Counted from the first letter of the stretch, positions 24,300-37,490 are shown. The stretch is 62,000 nucleotides of DNA from Gnetum montanum (GCA_015680685.1 MNCI01018132.1:114574-176573), one strand, 5' to 3'. Program-made: numbers and translations. The notes: a model not told the origin generated them from the letters alone.

Positions 24300-26979
24300 T
24301 ATTGATGCCAACATTGCCCATGTTAGGCATAGGGGCATGACTTATTAGTTTGATGACTAATACATAGTTTTATAATTTGAATAAGGGTGCTTTCAATGAG
24401 GGGTATCATGAAACCTTTAAATTATTTATTGTTACAAGAGATTATTTTCACCAATCAACATTATTCATAATTAACAAATTTTGATCCCATGAAAATTAAA
24501 CATCCTATAGGTTTTAAACCACGCGACTTATTTACGAAGCATCCTAGATAAAGGAAAGGATAGAAAATATAATAGGATATTAAATCATCAATGAATCCTT
24601 TACTTTGTTTTACCATCCCATTAAATTAAATAATTGATTAAGGTTGCAACTTCCATTAATTCATTATTTATATACTCCTTTTGATGTGGCCATGGTTCTT
24701 ATTAAATTAACATTACACATCAACACCATTATAAGAAGGTATCACAAATTATTTATAGCTAGTATAATAAGAATAAAGAAAAATTTTTCATCAATAGGAG
24801 TATAAGTTTTTAGCATTTGTAGAAGTAGTTGGAGAAATGATAATTATAGAGAAATCAAATATATTAGTGAAACCCTTGAAAAGTCACAATTGAATATGTC
24901 TTTTGACATTATTGATAATTTAGTAGAAAACTAAGTTATTGTATGTCACACCTCATTAAAAAGAGCTCAAAAACTAAGTGATTGGTGCACACTTTAAGGT
25001 ACAAGATTCAAAGCTTGGTATTAGCACCTTCATAAGCTAGCTTAAAGGCATGGTTCTAACCATAAATTATGGATGTGAATAAGTTGAATACTTTCCAAAG
25101 AGGATTACTCTTCATAATGTTATGATGGAATATATTAAATTCAAAACCTATTACCAACAACCTTTATCATTTGCCCTTGCTATACTACCCAAAGTAAGTA
25201 GGCCCCACCTTACTAGAAACCAATGATAGTGATAAGTTTGCGTACAAATTCTTATAACTTGTTTGAATGTCTATTTCTAACCTTCCCTATAATATTAACC
25301 AAATACCCATCATTGTTGGTTTGGTATTAATGTAAAGAGAAAACTAAATGTGGGGGAATCTAGTTTTGATATTTACATACTAATTTTTATATGAGCTTGC
25401 TAGAGTAGTAGATATTTTATCCAAACATACAAAATGTGGATAGGTTAAGTTCAGTAGCCATAGATAGCTCTACTTTTCCATCTACAATGGTTGTATTGGT
25501 CTTATTGTTATCATCTATCATGAGTATCAAGTTGTGGATGTGGGAATTGTGACAATGGTGGGTAACATAGTGTAACAAACATAGTGGTGGATGTGGGCAT
25601 CGTTAGTAGTAGACATTAGTGGCAAACATGGGCATTCATGGCACCGAGAAAGGGCTGGTATAAAAGAAGGTAGAAGGCAACAAAACTAAGGTGAGGAGAT
25701 CTAGAGGGCTCTCTCAGGATCCCTCTATTAGGCTCTCCAAGCATAGCAAGTAGTAGGTAATGATAGATGATCTCCCAACCTCACCCTCTCCTATTAGCAA
25801 GCATGTCAATAGTAGCATGTGAAAAACGTGTGTGTGGTACGGGATCAAACTAGGAACCTCTCTCTCTAGATCTTGGGGGATGCATCGATTATCTAGTTAG
25901 TAGTGATAATGAGGTATCATGTTCCTACGTTATCACAGGTCTCCCTCTCACCAAAAATTGGTGGCATGTAGGGATGAGAGGATATCTCTTGGCCTCCCCC
26001 TCTTTTTCCAACAGATGCATCAATAGCAGTTCATAGATAGCATGTTCATGGTGGGTGGTTAGTGGTAGGGGATTGGAGAAGGGACACTCTCGCCTAGTGA
26101 TTGGTAGGAAAATGAAATTTGTGGTGGTAGTATCCATGATAGCTCTTAGTGGTTGCAACGTGTGTGTTGGCATTAGTAGGCCCATGGCAATTAGCTACCA
26201 ATGATGAGTAGGCATGAATAGCCATGACAGTGGTGAATGCAGGTAGCACGTAGTGACATTACAAATGGTGCATGTGAGTGTGACACATTGTGATGATGAT
26301 CATGTCTACAAGTGATGCAAAATGATGACACATGAACAACAATGAATGACATGCGATGCATAGCATTTGCAGTGATTGATGGTAGGCATGAGGCAGTGTG
26401 TGTATCAATGGTGGTGAAAGGTGATTTTTGCAGTAGCAATGTCAGCAACATTAGTAGAGGTTAGAAGAAAAGATGGTAAATGGTACATGTTAGTGGATGA
26501 TGATGGTGAAAAACCAGTGAACAACGTCAACAAGAGCCAACATATGTCAACTAACGATGATGCATTAACAGTAACATAGGTGCATGTGGTGCTAGCAACT
26601 TGACAATAGCATGCATCTATAATTGGTGGATAGTAGTGTGCATCTACAACCAGTGGTAGTAGTGGGTATATGTAGCAATAGCTACAGTAGCCCATCCTTG
26701 TAGAGTAAGGTCTTCAACACTATGGTAGCAAGGTTTTCTTCTTGATTGTTGATGCCACTAGTAGCAACAATAGTGGTGAGAAGCGACTATGAATGACTAT
26801 AATAGTGGTTGTGCATGACAACGAGGGGGTAGGATCCCCATTTAACCACAACATCACATAGTGCTATCTAGCTAAGACTATTCTTGGGTTTTTGTACCCA
26901 TATGGAAGGTGCCCTAGGCAATAGTCTCCCTAAATGACTTTTTCTAGGTGTTGATGTATCCAAAATTTGTGCATCAACA
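24300..26979 (+). repeat. 5' LTR (2.7 kb)
   Basis: From about 24840 onward it aligns with 33845-35826. The first 540 bp (24300-24840) have no counterpart in the 3' copy. The part 25440-26700 is a GTGGTGATGATG-rich, codon-like repetitive stretch that produces long but meaningless minus-strand frames. It ends CATCAACA, followed by CCTTTTTGGTTCTAGAAG, a probable decayed PBS. Confidence 0.8.
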
Positions 26980-27598
26980 CCTTTTTGGTTCTAGAAGAAG
27001 TGTGATTTTTAACCTTTATTTTCCTTTTATGTTTCTAAAAATATTAGTGTTCTATTTCTTTCCCATTGATTTGTACTGTATATTTTCATTTTTTCTTTCT
27101 TATATTCATTTTTGTTTCTATTCTTAGTTACCAATTTACAGATTCTGAAGATTTTGTTTTTCCCAGTTTCTGAAAATTTCTATTGCTTGTTCTTGTTAAC
27201 ATTTATTTGGTTTTAGTTTACTTGTTCTAAAAATCTAGTTTTATTTTCCTATTTTAGTTTTTGATTAGGTTACTTAAAACCTTTAGTGGCCCATTTTTGA
27301 TATTGGTTCCAGTTAATGGTCACCTATTTTTAGTTTTATGGATATGTTTCAGTTTCATTTTCAGATCTCCAAGTTTATACTTTGGCAGTCCTTACCTTAG
27401 CTCCAACATTGGTGAGGTGATTTACATCATTTTTCTTTTAATTTACCTTTCTAAAATTCTACATTTTCTATTTTATTTGCAATTTTATTTTTTCTTTTAA
27501 AAATAAAAATAAAAATATACTGTATTTAAATATTTTTCCATTTTCTTTAATTTTTACAATTTATTAGAATTTTACATTTTTTTGTTATTTTTCATTTT

Positions 27599-29740
27599 AT
27601 GAGTGGATCTTCCTATAGAACATCTCAACAAAGCGCTCCTACTCCTACCTCATCATTTTAATTTAAGAAAATAATGGACCTCATGTTTCCTAAGCTCTAT
27701 CCTTAGAAGAACTCGAACTAGGATGGTAGCTAATCAACCCCCTACTCCCTTGGTGAGAAATCCCTTTAACTTCATCAACTATTATGATATTTTGAAATCA
27801 CTCAAAAATATAAATTTGTTTATTAATCCCACAACCCCTACTAGTGATTCCCACCAACATATGCAATGTTTCGAAACCTTACTAGCCATACATAACATTG
27901 TCCAAAATGACATAGCATATAGGGTATTTGTCACAACTTTCAAGAGTAAAGCTAGCCAATGGTTTTTGATGCTTCCTAATGCCTCTATCAACTCATGGAA
28001 ATAATTTAAAAATAAGTTCTTGCTTTATTTTGATAAGTTCACTACCCTAGCCTTAACATCAAGAAACTTCACAAGCTTAAGAAACAACCTAGAAAAAATT
28101 TCTAGGATTGCAATCTAAGATTCTTTCATCAAGTTGCTTATATACCAAGTGAGATATGTCTACAACCTAGTGGCATCCTCAATTTTTACCTATCCACCAT
28201 TGACCCATTCTTTGTCTATGCCATTAAATCTAATCCCAACATAACAGAAATACAAGAAGCAATGGCTAAAGTTGCTAAGTTAGAACAAATTACCCTCATG
28301 AATAGCATTCAAAGCCAATTTGGAATGATGAGTGTTAGAAACCTTATGAAATCTAGTCCTCTACCTTTACCAACTTTTCCAATGACCAATACTATGTTTC
28401 AAACTCTTTTTTCCCCCCTTCAACTAACTTAGCCTTCAAACAATTATTTTCAAAGTTTAGTATCTTCTTCATTTTTACCATCTAATATTGGTTTGAATGC
28501 TGACCAATCAAAAGCCTTAATCTAATCCATCATAAACCCAAATGGGATATCTAGTCTTATTGGACCTACAACTCAAACTAAAAATTAGATAACACAAATA
28601 TTAACTTCACTTCAAAAACTTTTCAATGAAGTAGTTGAATTAAAGTGAAACAACAACAAGGTTCCTAGATAATTTGAAAAGCCAAGTACATTAATCAATG
28701 ATGATTATTTTCATCTTCATAATACTAGACAACATTCTAAGAAAAAGTTTCCTCAATTTTTAGCATTCTATGATGAAAATTTCCAAATCCAACAAAAGCA
28801 AAAAACCCTAATTATGGTCTTGAACAAACCCTATGAAATAGAAAATGAAGAAGTTCTTTCATTTGAACAAGTCATGGTAAGTGATCCCAACCCACATAAC
28901 ACTCACTACCATAGAATTAGCAACATTATGAACACCACAAAATAACAAACTAGGAATAAGATCCTAGTCAAAATAATATAAATAATCAAACCAGGCCATC
29001 CCAAGTAAATGCCCCACAATGACCAAACTCCCCTTTTATACCTAGAAGAGCTCCACAAGAAGTGAAAGATGGACATAAGACATATGATCTAGTTGAGGAT
29101 TTGAAGAGAGTTATGGCCAACATTTCACTATATCATCTTCTACATTTTAATTAAATGAAAGATATGATTCAAAAGATAGTTCATACAGCTGAAATCAATA
29201 AAGAAAAGTCTCCAACAACCAAAAGGGAAGTTCATTTTACAAAAATCCCCAATGCATTATCAATACAAAATGCAAGCAAATCCATGTCAAACAAGAAAGA
29301 TCAACCTCATTTTCTAACAACTTTGATTATTTTTGGAAATAATATTCACAATTGTCTAATGGATTTTGGAGCAACTATTAACATCAATCAACTTGAGTTA
29401 TGTAAAACATTAGGAGCACAAATGATACCATAAGTGAAAAGTGTCATAGAATTCAATGGATCTAATGTACCTATAGTAGGACCATTAAAAGAAGTAAAAG
29501 GACAACTTAAATAATACCCTACATTTACATGTTATATGGATATCTTAGTAGCTGATATATCACCCACTTATGATGTTATAAAAATGCTTCTTTAGGTTAG
29601 ATTTCTTAGAATTATTAATTCCTATCAAAGGAAAATCTAAATATATGATTATACAAAGAGAACCTTTTTATAAACAATTGGTGACAACTTTTAATTAATA
29701 GAAAAAATCTCTGGGAAATCAAAATACCAATCCTTTTGTT
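27599..29740 (+). pseudogene. gag and protease
   Basis: Begins with ATG at 27599 (MSGSSYRTSQQ). The capsid block is YRVFVTTFKSKASQWFLMLP (27916) with NASINSWK. A glutamine/serine/proline linker follows, then YDLVEDLKRVMANISLYHLL (29090), a block found before the protease in plant elements of this group. The protease active site is CLMDFGATININ at 29353 (Asp codon 29362), with DFG in place of DSG. Post-active-site block IEFNGSNVPIVGPLKEVKGQ begins near 29449. Stops and shifts are numerous; 27723-28004 and 29155-29433 are open. Confidence 0.8.
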
Positions 29741-30049
29741 GGAGTTGAGCTAGGACTTGGCAAATATTTGATGGATGATTATATGGGTGAAACTTCAAGC
29801 ATAAACCCTTTTGCGTACACATATTCTACCCAATATTACAAAGCTTTTAGAGAGTGTGAAAAAGTTTATGAAGATACTTTTTCATACCACCAACATGATG
29901 GAAGAACCTTTCTTTTCAATGACCCATCACTATTAGGAAATGATAAGAATATAAATGAGATTCTAACCAATTAAACATTAGAAGATGAGCTAAATTTTGA
30001 TGACAATCATTGTTACCTTGATCAAAGGGATGATTTTTCAGATTTTAGT

Positions 30050-30720
30050 AACTTAAACACTTGGATACTAAGAGTTGGTGGTGCCTATTCCAAGAAAGGA
30101 TGTGGAGTAGGAATAATGCTTGTACCTCTTTGCAAAGCCCCTATCTTTAAATCTATCAATTTCACACAACCTATGACTAAAAACATGGCTTAATATGAAG
30201 CACTTATACATGGGATAAAGCTAGCTCAATACTACGACTTACCTAAACTTAAGATTTATAATGACTCTCAACTAGTAGTAAATCAAGTTAATGGAATCTT
30301 TGATGATAAAGATATCACCATGAAAGCATATAATGCTTATATCCTTGAACTTTTTAAAGAGTTCAAACACATAACCATTGAACATATACAAAGAGAAGAA
30401 ACTTATGTCCTCAATGCACTTTCCCAAATGGACACTACTTTAGATGTTCCTTTTAAGCACAATGCTTGGGATTTGGAAATTATTATTGAAAAAGTTAAGT
30501 CTTATTCTATTCTTGATAAGGTCTTTTCTTTTCAAGTATTTGATGATGATAATCATGTTTGTAAATTTTTATTTTTTGAAGGAGAGTTTAGTTCACAAGG
30601 ATATATATCAAAGAATGTTATATTCTTAAATAAAATATCTCCTAAAATAGTAGCTAGGAAAGAATTATTTGATGACTTACATACCAAAACAATAGATTTA
30701 TCGAAAAATACTAATTGACA
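30050..30720 (+). pseudogene. aRNase H-like domain located before RT
   Basis: RNase H fold read as WILRVGGAYSKKGCGVGIML (30061), YEALIHGIKLAQYYDLP (30196), IYNDSQLVVNQVNG (30255) and HIQREETYVLNALSQMD (30384). Against the usual D-E-D-D set, the first Asp is Gly (VGGAY for FDGAY) and the last is Asn (LNAL for ADAL), while E of YEAL and D of NDSQ remain. The block lies between protease and RT. The open linker to 30718 contains VFDDDNHVCKFLFF, which I recall as the usual RNase H-RT connector (a VFDDDKQ-like block) in this plant group. Confidence 0.8.
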
Positions 30721-30759
30721 AACATTAAGTAAAACCAAAATAATTCAGATTCATTAAAA

Positions 30760-32260
30760 AGGATGATAATACCTTGTTAAAATAGGAGTTTGTTTACATT
30801 CAAATGAAAGACAAAGCCTAGTTGTATTGCTACATGAGTTTAATGATATTTTGGCTTGGACTTACAGAGATATTAGAACTTTCAACCCATCGGTGATGAC
30901 ACATACAATCCCCCTTAAGTCAAAAACAAAACCATTTAGGCAAAACTTAGATCGATAAATAAAAAGGTTGAAGCCCTCATGAAAGAAAAAATTGATAGGC
31001 TCCTAGAATCCAAAATTATTTATCCTATGAGACATTCGAGCTAGATATCAAACTTAGTGCCCATTAGGAAAGGAACTAGTGAATTAAGGTTATGTATTAA
31101 TTTTTGTAACCTTAATACTTCATACATTAAGGATAATTATCCACTCCCTCTTATGGAGGAGCTATTGCAAATTGTGAATGATGCTCAAATGTATTCCTTT
31201 TTAGATGGATATTTAGGATATAATCAAATCTTAGTAAGTAAGAATGACTAGTATAAAACAACTTTTATGAAAAAATGGAAAAATTTTCTATTTGCTAAAA
31301 TGCCATTTGGTCTCATAAACACTAGTTCTACATTTCAAAGAGCAATGAACAAAACTTTTAAGGGGTTAATTAGGAAGTGCATTATTATTTACCTATAGAT
31401 GATTTAATAATTTTCTCCAAAGATCAGGGTACACACCTTAGAGACCTTAAAAATATTTTTATAAGAGGTAAGTGATTCAACATTACCTTGAATGTAAAGA
31501 AATCTATCTTTGATGTTCAAAGTGGTAAATTTCTGGGTCATATAGTAACTAAGGGAGGGATTGTAATTAAGCTCTAGTGGGTCAATGCAATTTTAGAAGT
31601 ACCTTACCATTTATCTAGGACTACTCTAAGTTCTTTCTTTGGAAAAATTAACTTCATTAGATGATTTATCCCTATCTATGCTGAATTTTTTAGACCATTG
31701 AATGAGATGCTTAGGAAAGATAGTAACATGCATTGAACAAACAAAAGAAAGAACGCTTTCCTTGCTATTAAAGAGGTCATTATAGATGCCCCTATCTTAT
31801 CTTGTCCTTGGTATGAAAATGATTTTCACTTATATGTAGTGATGTTACTACAATAACTATCTTAATCCAAGATGTAGTTGATCAAGGTGAGAGACCCATA
31901 ACTTTCATGTTTGCATTTTTAAAGAATGCATAATTTAAATACTCACTCATAGAAAAGAAATTGTATGTTGTAATAAAATCCTTAAGGAAATTTCACTACT
32001 ACTTGTTAAATGCAAAGGTTTTTGTCATTGTCCCTGAGCTAGCCACCATTTCTTTAGCTAAATTACAAGATCCTAGCGAAAAATGTGCTAAATGGGTTAT
32101 GAAGTTACAAGAATATGATATGCAATGGAAGGTAGCCAAGTTAGTTAATGGAACTGGTCTTGCCAAGCTAATTGCCAAAGCCTCAACTTTAGAAAATTGT
32201 GATACACCTAAGGATAAAGAATCAATTTCTCTTCAAATATTATCCATCAATTAGAAATAT
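30760..32260 (+). pseudogene. RT and gRNase H
   Basis: RT motifs: RKGTSELRLCINFCNLNTS (31066), DNYPLPLMEELLQIVNDAQM (31132), FLDGYLGYNQILV (31198), NFLFAKMPFGLINTSSTFQR (31283) and the active site read as IDDLIIFSK (DD at 31398-31403, reached after a frameshift). KFLGHIVTKGG (31530) and LSSFFGKINFIR (31630) follow. The RNase H has SLRKFHYYLLNAKVFVIVPE (31981), in which the catalytic TDH is replaced, and CAKWVMKLQEYDMQWKVAKL (32089). Stops and two or more shifts break it. Confidence 0.85.
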
Positions 32261-32279
32261 GATATTCCATTTTCTCTCA

Positions 32280-33495
32280 ATTGATTGCATGATCCATGGT
32301 ATGGTGATATCAAATTTTATTTAACCTTCCACCATTGTCCTTTGGATTTACCTAGATATAAAATGAAGCTTTTAGTATCAAAATGTTATAAATTCACTCT
32401 AATAAGTGGGAAACTATTTAGAAAGAATTTCCAAGGAATATACCTTAAGTTATTGAATCAAGAATAGGCTAATGATGCTTTAAAATAGCTTCATGAGAAA
32501 GGACATATAGGATATCACCTGTTAGTTCATAAAATCATGAGGGTTGATTATTATTGGCTGACTATGATTAATGATTTTTACAACCTCATTATAACTTATG
32601 TTCAATGTCAAATATTTAAGGGTAAAGACCCCAGGAGTTTAGCCCTTTACAACCTATAATAGAAACTAGACCATTTGCACAATGGGCTTTAGATTTTATT
32701 GGAATGATTAATACTCTATCTACTTCACTACACAAATTTATCTTAACAACCACTAATTATTACAAAAATTGGTTAGAAGAAAAAGAAACTAAAAATGCAT
32801 CATCTTATGAGGTTATTCACTTCTCAGAAAATGATACGTTCTCTAGATATGGGTATCCTTATGCTTTAGTAGTTAACAACAGACCTGCCTTCATCTCCAT
32901 AGAGTTTACAAATTGGGCTAGAGACCATAATGTTATTGTGAAAGTTGTAATTGAATATTATTCACAAGGTAATGGTTTGGCAAAGTCTTCCAACAAAATT
33001 ATATTGGATGAATTAAGAAAATGATAGCCCAAAACCCATGAACTTGGCATGAGCAACTAAAATGGGCCTTTTTTGGTGGATAGGAATTTTTATATAGAAT
33101 TGATCAAAACTACACCATATGATTTAGTGTATGTACAAGAACCAATATTTTCAATAAATTTATAGATCCCTAAATATTAGTTCTTCTTAGACTATTTACC
33201 AACTAACGAGAATTTAATATCACATGAATATGATATTTGGAATCTAGAGCTTAAAAGGATCAAAGTAATCAAAAATTTGTGTAGTCATCAAAAAATTGTC
33301 AAAAAATGGTTTGATAGAGCATCTAACCAAACCAACCCTCAAACTAAGTTTCCACCTATGTGATCAGGCCCATTCCAAGTTACAAATGTCATTGGCCCCA
33401 ATGTTTACAAAGTTTATTATTTTCAAGGATATAAGTTATCTAGAAATTTTAATGCATCTTATCTAAAGCACTTCTACTCAAGTGCCCCACGTTGA
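32280..33495 (+). pseudogene. integrase
   Basis: HHCC finger: LHEKGHIGYHL (32490), DYYWLTMINDFYN (32555) and YVQCQIFKG. The core has PFAQWALDFIGMI (32672), YYKNWLEEKETKNASSYEV (32758), RYGYPYALVVNNRPAF (32845), in which the catalytic TDN Asp is Asn, and IEYYSQGNGLAKSSNKII (32950). The C-terminal part has WFDRASNQTNPQTKFPPM (33309), SGPFQVTNVIGPNVYKV (33364) and NASYLKHFYSSAPR before the stop near 33495. The GNGLA form of the core end separates it from the Tat integrases nearby. Confidence 0.85.
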
Positions 33496-33844
33496 CACCT
33501 GATAGATCCTTAGTTGCATGTTTTCTTCCCCTTTTCCATGAATTTCATTTTTATATATATGCATTTTCATATTTTATTTTCATTTTCATAATTTCTTTCT
33601 TAGCATAATGGCTTTTCTTTGTTTTATTCTTTTCAACATGATTTTAGTAACCATTATGTTCATTTTAGTTACTAGGCATTGGGTCATCACAACATCATTT
33701 GAAAATAATGCAATTATAATGCTTTATATGATATATCATATTACTATTATATAAAATCTCCTTTATATGATATATTTCAATAATGCTATGATTCTTCCCA
33801 ATCTATTTCGAGGTTTTAGTTTTATTAGTTATGTTGGATTATGA
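33496..33844 (+). other. 3' untranslated spacer
   Basis: AT-rich, no coding signal. TATATGATATAT-type runs lie at 33725-33780. It should contain the missing first part of the 3' LTR, but I see no similarity to 24300-24840. Confidence 0.4.
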
Positions 33845-35826
33845 AGGATGGTATTTTCAAGGGTTTTACTAATAGATTTGATTTCTCTATAATTATCAAA
33901 TGAATATGTGTTCAGACATTATTGATAATTTAGTAGAAAACCAAGTTATTATATGTCACACATTAAAAAGAGCTCAAAAACTAAGTGATTGGTGCACACT
34001 TTAAGGTACAAGATTTTAAACCTGGTATTAGCACCTTCATAAGCTAGCTTAAAGGAATGTTCCAATCGTAAATTATAGGAGTGAATAAGTTGAATACTTC
34101 CCAAAGATGATTACTCTACATAATTTTATGTTTGAATATATTGAATTCAAAACTTGATACCAATAACCTTTATCATTTTCCCTTCCTACAAGTTTGCATA
34201 CAAATTCTTATAACTTATTTGAATGTTTGTTTCCAACCTTTCCTACAATATTAGCCAGATACCCATCATCATTAGTTTGAGATTAAGGGAAAGAACAAAG
34301 TAAATGTGAGGAAATCTAGTTTTGATATTTATGCACTAATTTCTATACAAGCTTGCTAGAGTAGTAGAGATTTTATCCAAACATAGAGAATGTGGGAAGT
34401 TTGAGTTTAGCAGCCATGGATAGCTTTGCTTATGCATCTACAATGGTTGTATTAGTCTTATTCTTATCATCTATCATGAGTATCAAGCAGTGAATGTAGA
34501 CATTGCGATGATGGTGGGTGATGTGGTGTAACCAATGTGGGCAAGTGGTAGACGTAGTGGTGGACATGGACATCATTAGTGGTGGATGTGGGAATTCATG
34601 GCACTAATGGAGGGCTACTATAGAAGGAGGAAGCAAATAGTAGAACCAAGGGGATGAGATCCAAGAATAGTAAGCAGTAGGTGATGATAGAGGATCTCTT
34701 GACCTCCCCCTCTTTGATTAGCAAGCACATTAATAGAGATGCACAAATAGTGTGCACATGGTGGGAAATTAGTGGTAGGGGATTGAAGTAGGGGCCTCTA
34801 TCTCTAAATCTTGGGGGTTGGGCCAATTGTTTGGTTAGTAGTGATAATGAGGCAACATGTTCTTACATCACTATAGGTTTCCCTCTCACCAACAGGTGAC
34901 AACAAGTAGGGATGAGAGGATAGCTCTTGACCTCCCCCTCTCTTAGTGATTGAGAGGAAAATAGCATCTATGGTAGCACAATCCATGATATCTCCTAGTG
35001 TTTATAGTGCATGCATCAGTGTCAATAGTCCCATGGAAATTAGCTACTAGTAGTGAGTAGGAGCAAATACCCATGACAATGGCAAATGAAAGTGGCATGA
35101 GGTGATGTTGCAGGTGATGCATGTGAGGGTGGAGCATGGTAGTGATGGTTATGTCTACAGGCAGTGCACAATTATGGTGCATAAATGATGATGAATGACA
35201 TGTGAGATGTAGCATTAGTGGTGTTTGACAGTAGGTGCAAGGTAGTGCATGTGTTAGTAGTGGATAAAGGTAATGTCTACATGTAGTGTTAGTAGCACTA
35301 GTAGAGGTTAGTAGCACAAATAGTTAATGATGCATGATAGTGGATGATGATGGTTAGTAGCTAGCAAATGAAATCAATAGGAGCTAGTGTGCATTAGCTA
35401 TTGATGGCCCATCAACAATGATGGAGGTGTACATGGCACTAGTAGCTTGATAAGAACATGCATCTACAACTAGTAGACAATAGCCAACATCTATAACTAG
35501 TGGTAGTAATAGTTGTAGGTAGTAGTATCAGTGATAGCCAATCCTGGCGTGGTGGGATTTTCATCCCTACAATAGCAAGGTTTTCTACCCAACAATTGGC
35601 ACCACTAGTAGGAACAAAAATAGTGCAAAGTAATCACAAATGGTGGTAATATCAGTCATTAATGACAACAAGGGGGTAGGATCACCATTTATTTGTAATT
35701 TCACATGGCCTTCTCCAACCAAGACTATTCTTGGGTTTCTGTACCCATACAAGAGGCACCCTACGCAATAGTATTCCTAAACAATTTTTTTTAGGTGTTG
35801 ATGTGTCCAAAATTTATGCATGAACA
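33845..35826 (+). repeat. 3' LTR, truncated, with a small inversion
   Basis: Aligns with 24885-26979 from GAATATGTG (33900) to the end. Just left of that point, 33852-33898 is the reverse complement of 24838-24883 (CTTTTCAAGGG / CTCTATAATTATC), so a segment of about 45 bp is inverted in one copy. It ends GCATGAACA at 35826 and lacks a segment of about 60 bp present near 25185-25235. Confidence 0.75.
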
Positions 35827-36740
35827 AGGACCATGTCTCCTTTTTTGATCTTTCACTTGTTCAGGTCATGGAAATGTTGTTTCTTCTATCTCTCTTGATA
35901 ATGTTTGATGTGAGCAAGCATTTGTATTCATTGCTCATCCACCAAATCTAGGTCAATGATCCACAACTCCTTATTTTTATAATCATTGATGAAGTCAAGT
36001 AGAGCCACTCTGAGCAATGGAACATGAAATTCAAGAGGTAAAATAGCTTCAAATCTATAAACCAAGCTATATGTGATTACACCTATTGCAGTTTGATAGA
36101 CCCAAAGCATGTGGATAAGCAGCTCATGACACTTGTGCCTATTATTATTTAGCATATTTTTGAGTAATTTTATGATGATCTTGTTGCTAGATTTAGCTTA
36201 TCCACTGGCTTGAGGATGATATGATGATCAAAATAAATGTTTGATGTCCAAGTCTTGACAAAAGGCTTACGTTTCTTAGCTACTAAATTATGGTCCATTA
36301 TCTATGACTATGATCAAAGGTATGCCAAAATGGGCTACTATGTTGTCCAGTATGAATCTACAGACTTGTTGGAATGTTATTTTCCATAAGGGAATAACTT
36401 CAATCCACTTTTTAAAGTATTTAGTTGTAGTGATAATGAAGCTATGCTGTGTAGAAGACTTAGGCATTATAGGTCCAATAATGTTAAGTCCCCACCAATG
36501 AAATGGCCAAGTTATTTGCATAGTGTGTAACTTAGTTGGTGGTATATGTATTAGGTTGCTATGCCATTGACAAGTATCACAAATTTTAAACTTCTATATG
36601 TAGTCACTTTCAATATGGGGCCAATAATAACCTAATCATCTAGTTTTTGCAACCATGGATCTAGGTTCTATATGTCATTCACATACACTTTCATGAACTT
36701 GTTCAAGGACTATGTAGGCTTTAGTTTTTCCCAAGAACAC
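35827..36740 (-). pseudogene. Tat1 integrase (main part)
   Basis: Minus-strand reading: finger region VHESVCE (about 36720) then LGYYWPHIESDYI and CDTCQWH; core PFHWWGLNIIGPIMPKSS (36503), YFKKWIEVIPLWKITF, FGIPLIIVIDNG (36327) with its Asp kept, DIKHLF and YHPQASG; then MLWVYQTAIGVITYSLVYRF (36107) and the tail to 35827. The two open stretches are 36288-36521 and 35928-36155. It is interrupted by the 24300-35826 element just before the C-terminal strand, which is found at 23922-24299. Confidence 0.85.
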
Positions 36741-37490
36741 TAACAATATGCCATCATATGACCATTGGCATAATGTGTTATCATGTATAATAACATACTA
36801 TTTTGATATTTTATGTATAATGTCATTTTGAGAAGTAGTCAAGTCCTATAGAGATTCACACCATGCATTAGGTAAAACTTGATATCATCATACCACTCCT
36901 TTTTAGGAGGGGTGTTGGTGGAGACTATACAAGTACTTTTGGTGTTCTACATAATGGTAATAGCATAGTCGATGGTTGAGGGTAACTTGCTAAATACATC
37001 AGGTATTACACTTAGGGCTAAAGTTACAATGGCATTGGCTATGTTGTTCTTGGTTTAGGTATATGTTGGGTACCAATGTTTGTAAATTGTTGCATTAGTT
37101 TCTTACCTAAGTCACAACAACGTTGTAAATGTTTAGCCTTACATGCATAAACATTAATTACTTAGTTAACCATAAGTTTTAAATCACCTTTTATCATTAG
37201 GTATCTGATTTCTTGATTATGAACTATCATCATTCCTTTGATCAATTCTTCATACTCCACCACATTGTTGGTACATGAAAATTCAAAACTATAAGCAAAG
37301 GGTTGGATTACACCAAAAGGTGATGTTATGATGATAGTAGCATTAGCCTCGTGGGTGGTTGAAGCTCCATCAAGGTGCATAATTTCCTCATAGCCCTTGG
37401 GTACCTCACTAATAATTTTGACATGCTTGTTAGGGAATTTAGGGTCAATGGTTGCATGGTCTTCCACTAGGGAAGTTGTGAGTTGCGTAG
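36741..37490 (-). pseudogene. Tat1 second (aRNase H-like) domain and linker
   Basis: An open stretch of 101 codons at 37162-37467 reads EEIMHLDGASTTHEANATI, VIQPFAYSFEFSCTNNVVEY and KGMMIVHNQEIRYLMIKGDL. It shows the RNase H pattern with first Asp (LDGAS), Glu (VEYEE) and an Asp at KGDL kept. It lies between the gRNase H and integrase, the canonical Tat position. Downstream, 36741-37160 is the linker to integrase with PPKKEWYDDIKFYL readable near 36900. Confidence 0.8.

Larger units (their letters stand above)
24300..35826 (+). mobile_element. LTR retrotransposon inserted in Tat1 integrase
   Basis: Direct LTRs bound an 7-kb interior with gag, protease, aRNase H, RT, RNase H and integrase on the plus strand. 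The LTR 3' end is CATCAACA (26979) and CATGAACA (35826). The left end reads TATTGATG, a one-base decay of TGTTGATG. Flanks are AGAAC (24295-24299) and AGGAC (35827-35831), one G/A change apart. Minus-strand Tat1 integrase continues on both sides, which proves an insertion. The module order and the GNGLA-type integrase assign it to the plant Ty3/gypsy group with an RNase H upstream of RT. Confidence 0.85.

Noticed and set aside
25925-26695. Three overlapping minus-strand open frames of 86-96 codons
   Set aside because: They lie in the GTGGTGATG-rich part of the 5' LTR; the corresponding part of the 3' LTR has different frames, and the translations are His/Thr/Cys-rich low-complexity text.
34596-35317. 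Minus-strand open frames up to 124 codons
   Set aside because: Same LTR repeat as above in the 3' copy; no conserved frame between the two LTRs.
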